From: Agapetus fuscipes
Taxonomy: Eukaryota > Arthropoda > Insecta > Trichoptera > Glossosomatidae
Length of the DNA: 64,000 nucleotides
Assembly (NCBI GenBank): GCA_951799405.1
Contig: OX637353.1
Coordinates: forward strand, 5,394,001 to 5,458,000
Reading direction: 5' to 3'
Under the pieces are notes generated by a model. It saw nothing but the letters and a program-made list of their open reading frames with translations, did no database searches and was not told the origin of the DNA. Made by a program: the position numbers and the translations under genes. Shown in pieces: positions 50,701 through 61,300 of the stretch (position 1 is its first letter; each line of letters opens with the position of its first letter).

Positions 50701-53700
50701 ACTATACATTGTATAGTGTAGTATTGGAACAACTTTTTTAAAATGTCAATAGTTTTTGAGTAAATATGAAAAACTGAAACTACTTGATGAATTAAATTTT
50801 AATTAAATCGAAGAACACAGTTTTTCCATATTTACTCAAAAACTATTGACATTATAAAAAAAATGTTCCGATACTACACTATACAATGTATAGTTCTATA
50901 AATAAAAAGTAAAAAAATATTTCCAAAACAGCACACACGAGAAAGTAGCTACGAAAGTGAAAAAAACGTGTTTTTTTAAATATTTTTTTGGGTTGGCAAT
51001 TTTTAAGTTATAAGTACATTTTGTTTAAACTTTATAATTAAGATAAAAAAATAATAAACATGCTTGATTTTTTTCATTATTGTAGCTCTTTTGCTAAGAC
51101 CATAAAGTGTAAGAAACAAAAACGGCCGATTAAGGGTATAAAAGAGCCTTAACCCCAAAAAAAAACAAACATTTTTTTAGCATGCTTAAAATAAAATGAG
51201 GTCTGAACATTTTTGAATTCAGACTTTTGAAACTTTTTTCTCGGTGAGTATACGTTAGCCTTGAATGGGGCTGCCACCCTTAGCAACCAATAACAAAATA
51301 TTTATTTGCCTTTTTCCTAGCAATCCAGCTGGGTGACATAATTTTGTTCATGTCACTATACTTGCCGATCTCATTAAATAAAAAAACAAAAAACTTTTAT
51401 GTAACTGCAATCAGTAATGCTTTTCCTGATCCCATTGGCAGCTGTATAAATACTTAAATCAAGAATATTAACGTTGCAAAAATATTGTATTGTTATTTGT
51501 GTGACAGAATTCAAAACATATTTTGATGTTTGATTTTAATATTTCCGTGCAGACATCAAGAATAGCGTTACTGAAGACAGAGGTAGGCCTCAAATCATTC
51601 TGGACTCTCAACTCTTAGTCCGCCATCTTGTTTTCTTCTTTCTTCCATCACAGATCATTTTATTCACCTGAAGAGTCATTCGGTTTCAAAATCATCTGAA
51701 CATAACCTTAAATTGTCATCACATTTATATTAATATAAATAAGTTGAGCTTGCTTTCATTTCATCATTTATGCATTGATTTTGCACCCTGAGTTTTCATG
51801 TCTCACGTTTTCAATGCTTTCTCACTAGATGTTGTGTTGTCAAATTATTAGGTAGGTACTTAGACTTAAATAGATATTTTTTCATTCTGTTCATGATAGT
51901 CTCTTGTTCATTACCATACAATAATTATTTTTCAATTTTACATTAAATTCTTCAATTCATTACCTATAACTAACTTAATATTGTATGCCGTGATTTTTTT
52001 ACAATTTTGACAGCGGCAGGCCCTTATTAACAAATTCAAATGCCATTTGAATACCTACCTAGTTATAAAACAGGAAATAGCTGTAGTGAATTTTATTGGC
52101 TGATAAAATAAAACAATTGTTACTTTGAGCTCTTCCTTTGTATTTCCAAATGATGTATTGAAACATTAAGTTGCATTTGTGATGTCTTGGATTGATTATT
52201 GCTCAACGCTTTATAGTGGTCAGCCAAAGAAGCATTTCAACCGCTTTCAATCTGTGTGGAATTCAGCAGCAAGGCTCATATTCGGGATATCCAAATTCGC
52301 TCACATCACTCCGCTGTTAAAAACACTACATTGGCTTCGTTTCCCGGAGAGGGTGGTCTACCGTGTTTGTCTGATGGTATATAAAGCCATCAATGGCTTG
52401 GCTCCGCCCTATCTGACTGACATGTTTTCGCCTGTTGAGATGGGTGTGAGAAGGCAGACACTCAGATCCGCGGGCGATGGTGCAATCAATTTGGTTCAGC
52501 CGCACCGTCAGATCCGTACAAATTTTGGAAACCGTGCTTTCCGTGTTGCGGGTCCGGTGGAGTGGAACAGACTGCCACCCGGAGTGAGGAACTCCAAATC
52601 TGTGGGTATATTTCGCGGAGCTCTCAAGACGCACCTTTTCAAAAAGTCTTATCCGGGATCGGAGAGGGCCCTTGAGGTGTGACACACACAAAAACGGCGC
52701 TCTCTCTTATCATGTGCAATTAAAAATAAATAAGCCTGATATATTTATATATTTTAAGGTAGGTATTTAATTTGACAAGTTGATACCTACCTGCTATAAT
52801 AGAGTAATTTCACATATATTTTTTATTTCATAAAATGATAGACTACCTTTTAAAACATGCAACTGCGTTTTAAAAAAAAAAATATCTGGCTTAGTTTTTA
52901 AATTACAGCTCTGTAAAGTTCACCCATTTTCGATTTCCGGTAAAACAGATTATTTTTTTATAGAGGCGGATGTGACGTCGATGGATCTTACGATCTACGT
53001 AGTGTACGGTTAGGTCTTCTAAGACCGACGGATCTATCTACGTAATTTGACGTCACAGCGTGGCTAGCCGTTCCCGGTGCGTTTTGGCGGGATTTGAACG
53101 GTCGACATTTTATTTTTGAAAATTATCAATGATATCTTTATTTTTACTACTTAAAAAATGTATGGTTGTGATCCTTGAAATGTACTCTACACAACCATAG
53201 TATTTTACACCGTTTTCCCTCCATCGCAATTATCCTATTGCGGTTTTTCATCAAACTCGGGAATCTTAGCTTTGGCCTAGTATATTTTAGAAATTTTGAG
53301 CTATAATAATAATATAATCTAATAATAAAAATATAATAATATGTTTATTATTTTTAGCTGAACATCCATCGCTTCAAAGTGATCGCCCGATTTGGCTTGA
53401 TGCATGTGGTGGCTACCAACCTCTGTGTTTGGATCCGAACCCTGGTGCTCGAGTCTCTCAAGGAAATAACTGCTTACCACACCAAGCGGGGAGATCACCC
53501 AGAAGACGGCATCATCCTGGGTAAGCCAAGATTAATATATCGCACACTTAATAATAAAGAGCAATAACTCGAAAATTCGGAAAATTGAGATTTTGTAATA
53601 ACACGCAAGAACAATGCGAGAAGAATAGGTAGAATGCGACAGCCGTTCAATTTGGACAAATATGACCGAGATAAAACATCGGTCGCCTTTTTCATCCCAT

Positions 53701-56700
53701 ACAAGTTGTACTGGTTGTCTGAACTTCAAACGTGATTTCCCAACATTTTTGTTTTTGAGTTATTGCTCTTAATTATTATATGTGCGATATGCAAACCAAG
53801 AAAATGTGTTTTTTCTATTTACTTTCTTACTTGTAAAAACATCCAGTTATATATAATTCCACTTGTTGTCTGTGCCATACAACTTCCCACCAAAAGAAGC
53901 TGTACAGCATCTCTCCTCACTCCATCCTTCCACCCCAATTTGGGGCTCATCATCAGTCTTCACTATTTTTCTTAATGTCTTCTTTATCTTCAATGGCTCT
54001 ACAGCCTATTTCTATTTTATAATTTTGTTTATCCTAATGCCTTGTGTGAAATAAGTTTATTTGTATTAGCACCTAGACTTAATATGAAACTATTGAAGTA
54101 TGAATAAATGTAATAATGATTATTTAAGTACATTTTGCTCACAAGCCCTCCCCGCCTGAGATACAGGATTTTCCTAGTTCAGGCACATGTATTATTATTC
54201 TCTTATTTCCATATTAAGTTTAAATAACATTTATTTCAATATTTTAACTTATCTTTGTTCAGAGACATGTAAAAATGTAATGTTAAGTATTTTTTGTGTA
54301 TCATTAATATCATAAAGTTATACAGATATATTGTTTAGAAGCTCTCCACGCCTGAGACACAGGTTGTCCTAGTTCAGGCACATGTATTATTTTCTTACTT
54401 AAGTTAAAAAGCTGCACCCTATGTTAATCTTCTGTAAAACAGTTTTATGAATAAAATATTATTATTATTATTAGCCAGTATTGAGCCTTGGCCTCCGCTA
54501 TCTTGAGCGTCTATTTGTTTCTGTCTTAGGCCGCAGTCCTCCACCTTGGCAATTACGCTAACCATGTTTTTTATAGTTATTGTTTTGAATGAAGCAATGG
54601 TTCACTCTGTCTTTTCAGAGAGTATCCGTCAGCACACCCTCCGTAATGCTGGCACCGTGCTGGGGCTTGAGGTGGGGGGCACGCGCGCGGTCCCAGCGGC
54701 AGGATATGGCGCAGCAGCTGTCACTACCATCAGGAACTATGCTTACAGGAACATCCTCAGTCCTAGCACCACCACAGAAACACCCAGTAAGAAAATATTA
54801 CCACATCAGCTTACAACTAACATGACGCTCGTCAATTTGAAACTAACTTTATTTATTTTATCATGCTCATAAAATCACTCAAATTAATAGAGAATGCCTC
54901 TCCTGAATTGAAAGATTACCTACTGTACATGTTTTCTATATTGATGTAAATTTGAAACAATCATTACTTTCCATAGGAAATCAATGATGGTTTAGATCTA
55001 AACATCATTAATATGTAGAAGAGCAATTAGCTTAGCAATCTTCATTGAGAATATTGTTTGAGATTTCCGCCAGCAGTTATAACTAAACAATTAATATGGT
55101 GTGCTTTTTTAACTTAACTATTGTAAATAATTAAACACTATGTAAATACAATATGCATTATTTTACTAACTTATAAAATTTAATATGTATAAAACCAAAA
55201 TGTGATTTTGGTATGAAATACTATACAAAATGAAAATCAAATAATAACTAAGGAAACGGTACCTATTTTTAGAAAGATCACATTGTTTTAGGTATAACTA
55301 TCACTAACATAGCATATAACAATAAATCCATGTTCCTTTCAGCCACCAGCACTCTGTACCCACCTCATCTCTACATGAAAACTCCCGCGTCCACTCTCGT
55401 GAAGAAAATCAAAGCCTCCCTCCCCACTATCCCCATCTCCTGGGACAACCAACCAGACGATTCCTGGCCAAACGATGACCCTCTCACCACAGCCGCTGAG
55501 CCCTCTCCCGGAACCTTTGCTCCTCTGACAACCCTGGCCACTAAAACCTCTTCAGCCGTCTCTGAAGCAACCCAGTGGTTCTATCAGACCCTGGCTCCTA
55601 ACAACTGGCTAGCCTCCACCACCACCACTAACAACCCTCTAACAGTCGGCTACAAAGATGACAATAGAGTGTACAAGTATGAGTCGGACAGTAACTCTGT
55701 TAACGATGTCAGTCATGTTGGATCTGTGCTAGCAGGTGCGTCTGCAAATGCAAATGCTGCATCAACTATGTGTTGTATTAGAGTTCCCCATAGTTTAAAA
55801 CTGCATGTGTGGTTATTATTCCATCATCAACTTATTTAGTAATTGTAAAATAGCCCAAAGTATTATTTTACCTTCCGAATGAACTCGATACAAATTCCAT
55901 ACACAACAAAATTGGGGCATCATAATTATGGCCGTATTGCTTGGGAAATGGCAAAGTAATATTTTTTTAGTGGTTGCAAAAGACCCTACTCACATAGACC
56001 TATGACATTTGCCCACCGGGAAAAAAACCTAATTTTGAATTTGTGCCGAGTCTATTATAATAAATCATTCTATTTTTATAGATCCCCATAAACATACCTT
56101 AAAAATTCCTTAGTGCATAGTTGTAAAATGTGTAGGTTGGCACCAATGACTGATTTTGATAAATTTTAAATTTGGAATGCCACGAAGTTGTTGGCATAAG
56201 TTTCTATGTTTCTGTATACATGACATGTGCATATATTGTAAACTTATCCTTATCTTTCAAAATGCTCTGAAAGAAGTATTGCCTTAATATATAAGGTATT
56301 TATATTCTGTAGTAATGCATGTACCCATTGAATAGGCACACATGCCATTTTTAATGACCTATAACTTGACCCTACATCAACGGTTTCCAAACTTTATGCT
56401 ACCATGCCTCCCCAAAAATATTTTTTTTTAACGCCTCCCTTTCTACGTCCTATTTTTTTATTTTCATACTAATACTACTACAGACACATTTTTGGCGCCT
56501 CCCCTGGGAGACGCGCCCCCCAGTTTGGAAACCGCTGCCCTACATGTACAGATTACTCTTTTATGAAGCAGTCAATAAGTCTAGGTACATTCTTAACTTA
56601 TTTGGCATTATTAACTTATTTTCTGTCACAAAGTCAACCAATATTTAAATATGTATAATATTTGTACTCATATGCATTTTAAACTTTTAACTTAAGTACT

Positions 56701-58354
56701 TACCAATGCATCATCCCTAATTCTTTTATAGCATGCACAATGTATTCTTCATTTACTTCCATACTATATTTATTATTTTATTTATTATTTGATTATTATT
56801 TTTTGTCGGGGTTATGGTCGCGGGGGCCAAGAGGGCTGATCTTTCTAGCGTGTTTCGAATGGAACAACGTTGGTTCGATCCCCACTTGGGTCACTTGACT
56901 TTAACTTTGACCCTGGTTCAACAGATGTTATTGGGTAATTATTATTTAATAATTCATTAAAAAAAAAAAAAACAATAATGAATTATTAAATTATGATATT
57001 AATACCTGTTTCTGGCCAGGCAGAATAGCTTGGTGAATTGCATTCCTCTTCACAAATCTATTTTTTTTTTTTTTAATTTAAAAATTTAAATTACATTTTT
57101 AGTTAATATATTTTATGTTTAAATTTAAGTATTACTTTCCTAGGCACATTTTTTCATTTGTTTCCATGTATTTCATAATATAGATGAAACATATACTGTT
57201 GAAAATATTTTTACCTCCCATTTTTTAATGAACTCCGCATGAATTCCGAAGACAATAAAATATGTAACATAGACCTGTGGCTTTTGCCTGCCAAGATAAA
57301 AACCTAATTTTTTTTTTTTGCCGAGTCATTGACATTTTAGATTTTAATTGTTTTCCTTCCACATTACAATGGACTCGCAACAAAAAATCTTTAAAGAATC
57401 TGTCACGACACTCCCACTGAGAATCTGTCGTGACACTCCCACTGGGAATCTGTCGTGACACTCCCTCTGGGAATCTGTCGTGACACTCCCACTGGGAATC
57501 TGTCATGACACTCCCACTGGGAATCTGTCGTGACACTCCCACTGGGAATCTGTCGTGACACTCCCACTGGGAATCTGTCGTGACACTCCCACTGGGAATC
57601 TGTCGTGACACTCCCTTTGGGAATCTGTCTTGACACTCCCACTGGGAATCTGTCATGACACTCCCACTGGGAATCTGTCGTGACACTCCCTCTGGGAATC
57701 TGTCGTGACACTCCCACTGGGAATCTGTCATGACACTCCCACTGGGAATCTGTCGTGACACTCCCACTGGGAATCTGTCGTGACACTCCCACTGGGAATC
57801 TGTCGTGACACTCCCACTGGGAATCTGTCGTGACACTCCCTCTGGGAATCTGTCTTGACACTCCCACTGGGAATCTGTCATGACACTCCCTCTGGGAATC
57901 TGTTCTGACACTCCCACTGGGAATCTGTCATGACACTCCCACTGGGAATCTATCATGACACTCCCACTGGGAATCTGTCATGACACTCCCACTGGGAATC
58001 TGTCGTGACACTCCCACTGGGAATCTGTCGTGACACTCCCACTGGGAATCTGTCGTGACACTCCCACTGGGAATCTGTCGTGACACTCCCTCTGGCTAAT
58101 TAAAAAAAAAAAAAAAAAAAAAGCTTCAGCTAATTTATTGGAATATATATCAAGAAACAATGTTGACATAATGGCAATACAAGAACCCTATCTAACAAAA
58201 TTCAAATTCAACACAAAAATGGAAATTCCAATCGATTCAAATTCAACACAAAAATCGGTTCAAATTCCAATCGGCTTGGATATGAATTAAATTCAAGTGA
58301 AAGAAAATGAGAGTGTAGTGTATAATAATAAAAAAAAAAATAATAATAATAAAA

Positions 58355-58392
<38 letters not shown>

Positions 58393-61300
58393 TATTTATA
58401 ATTATTACTTTGTAAATTATATTTAGTGTGGTATACTATATAAGTGGTACACACGAATAAACTCCCCCCCATTAGGGTTACTAATGGGGGGAATGAAAAA
58501 AAAAAAAAAAAAAAAAAAACTCCCTCTGGGAATCTGTCATGACACTCCCACTAGGAATCTGTCATGACACTCCCACTGGGAATCATGACACTTTAGCAAA
58601 TAGCATTCTTCATGTTTTAGTTGCTAAGGGCTCTAGACTTCATCCCGCCAAGGGAATTAGAATATTCCGTTACCATGATTTTCTTTGTAAAATAACTGTT
58701 TTTCCAACTCCATTGCATTGGCTTTTTCTAATATTGTTTCTCATTTTCTTAAAGTAACATCAGTAAATATGTTGATGCCTTGACTTACAGCCTACAGGTA
58801 GGTATGAGGCTGACATCCCATACTTTAAAAAAATGATTCACTTTGCCAATGTGCAGTGTCACCCCTGTTCCAGGGAAGGTCGGCAAAAGTTGCAGGGTTT
58901 ATGTTCATTTGAGGTTTGGATTTTAATTTGTAAGTACACATTCAGCATTTGTAAGTGCGAACTTACACGTGTTTGTTTGTAGGCATTCATTTGATATGAG
59001 CTTTGAATGTCAATATATCCTTGCAACTTAGATTATAGATTAAAGATAGATCATATTTTAAATGTGCTGTCATATTTGTAGGTATACTGCCCACCAACGG
59101 CACTGAGGTAGAGTCCTTGGACGGGCTGTTCCCATCTGCCCTGGTCGGCAATAATACCACTTATGGCGTCCCACTAAGCTGTGAAAGGACCAACATCATG
59201 GGCACCATTGTCCAGGACTCCACCCCCTACCTGTACCCCTTCATCATTGAGTACTCTCTCATCGGAGCGGCCGTCATCTACATCATGTGGAAACATATTG
59301 GACGCCATTCCAGGTAAAAAATCACCTAATTTGGGTACTAATATTTGGGAAGTCACCTGGGCTGGAAGTCTCATCACCACGGTAATTATTACCTACCGAA
59401 TATCTGTAATATTTGTATGAAGGCCTGTAAATCCAAAATGGCTGCAAGTGAACAGCTGATTAGTCTTCATACAAATATTACCAATATTCGGAGGTAAGAA
59501 TTACCATGGAGATGAGACTTCCAGCCCTGGCCGCGCTAAAGAGTGTCATAATTTAAATATAATAATGAAGGTAGTTACACTTAAGTGCACTGTACTGCAT
59601 TTAGCATTTCCGCCAAGTGTATGGGCTGACAGTGCTGTGAACTAGCAACAATCCATGATTATCGGGAATCCATTTTTATTTACTTTGTATGACGTCTCAT
59701 AACCGAGGGATATTTTTTTAATGTTCGGACTCGGCACACTAAAAAAATCCTTGACTATGTGACGTCACCAATAGGTAGATTCATAAATAATTCATAAATA
59801 ACATAAAAATGGATTCCCGATAATCAGGGATATTTTCTATTTTACAGTAAAATGTAATTTGTCGTGTATGTTCCTTGACCTATAGGTTGGTATGCGGCTG
59901 ACCACCTATGCTGTAATATGGTTCACTTTGCCAATGTCACCCCTGTCTCAGGGAAGGACGGCAAGAGTTGCAGGGTGTATGTCCATTAGAGATTTTGTTT
60001 TTATGTTGTAGGTTCACATGCGGCATGTGCAAGCGCGAACTTGTATGTGTCTGGTTGTGAAAATGCATGTAATGTGAATCTCCAATGTAACATATCTTTG
60101 CAACTTAGATTAGATTAGATTAGACAGCATTGTAAAACTTATGCAATAGACAGGTACAGCCATTTCACACTAGACACATTCTGCCACCATTCTGTGTATG
60201 TTTTTTTTATCCGTCACTGGGTCTGAAGCCTAGTGAAAGCTTTCACACAATATGTCCGGTAATCTATAGGCAATCTGAGCAGAATGTGGGTGGTCTGAAA
60301 AAGTGCCTACAATCAACATTCTACAGTCTTTTGTGGCCTAAGTGTGTTCAATATGTAATTTAAAAATCATCAATATTCCCTGTACATGTGACTTACATTT
60401 GTGTTATCACTTAGTAATAGTTAGTTGTTTCCCAGGTATCTGACTGAGGAGGACTTGGAGCACCGCCTGGAGGTGATGTTGTCCCGCCGTGCCGTGGCCA
60501 TGGCCCACGCACAGCAGACAGGCCGCGTGGACTGTGTGGGCGCGTCCAAGGGCCTGTTCTTTGGCCTGCTCCTGCTAGTGGGCTCTCTCATCTGCCTCAT
60601 CCTGTTCTTCGTCCTGATCCGCCACCCAGATTTCAGCCTGCTGGCCATCTACCTGGCCGATGTCTCCCACTGTGCTCTCATGGTCCTCTCCATCTTGGCT
60701 ATCATTATTGGATTCATCAGGTAAGACTTCCTCGTTACATCAGTGACACAAATATTTTTTGAGTGTCTTGTACAATTCATATTTATAGTCTTGTACAATT
60801 CCTACTTTCTGTCCCAAATTTTAAATATTGTATAATGTTGACTTGCGTTTTCGTCCTGTGCACATTAGTAAATTTAAATTCAAGTTATACTGAAGTTGGA
60901 TGGTTCATATTGTTGCCTGTTTTTCTATGATTTTATTTACTAGTTTTTCAGTCCCATTTTATATCATTCCTAGCATTGATTAATTTAAACCTTTTTGTAT
61001 ATTATTTGGTTTGTGTTGTTTTTTTTTATTTACTAATTTATTTTATTATTTTATTACCATTTTCATTTCTCCCCTCCAACCATTCAACCCAACCTATATA
61101 ACGTATCATTTCATTTTCTCTTACAATGTAACGTCACGCGTGGTGTTTTACTTACTCTTGTAACTGTTTTTCTTGGTTTTATAACCTGACATTATTATAA
61201 TATAACCTCACTTTCTTCTTGATATTACAACCTGCTATATCTCCTGTAATCTCACACTTGGTATTTACTGTTTCCATAACTGCTTTTGTTGGGATTATAA

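Larger units (their letters stand above)
50071..53357 (+). other. Intron 7 (3.3 kb)
   Basis: GTGAGC to TTATTTTTAG. It contains a 709-bp palindrome, a sense retroelement fragment and a short inverted element. 51190-51380 resembles 38440-38600 (AATGAGGTCTGAACATTTT and TTTTTCTCGGTGAG versus AATGAGGTCCGAACATTTT and TTTTTCTCGGTGAG), so another dispersed repeat is shared with the big intron. Confidence 0.7.
55736..59081 (+). other. Intron 10 (3.3 kb)
   Basis: GTGCGT to ATTTGTAG. It holds a hAT MITE, SINE-D, the 25-bp minisatellite with its retroposon insertion, and REP-A. 55880-56050 and 57225-57335 share pieces such as GAATTCCGAAGACAATAAAA / AAATTCCATACACAACAAAA and GCCGAGTC, another diverged repeat also echoed near 46430 and 48610. 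Confidence 0.7.
59314..60435 (+). other. Intron 11
   Basis: GTAAAA to TTTCCCAG. It contains two inverted-repeat elements and a REP-A copy, listed separately; the rest is AT-rich. Confidence 0.75.

Noticed and set aside
57225..57956. 243-residue minus-strand ORF with repeated QIPSGSV and DSQWEC phrases
   Set aside because: It is the translation of the 25-bp minisatellite. The unit length is not a multiple of 3 and has no stop in several frames, so long open frames arise automatically.
57396..58096. CRISPR-like regular repeats
   Set aside because: The units are contiguous with no unique spacers and lie in an intron of an animal gene.
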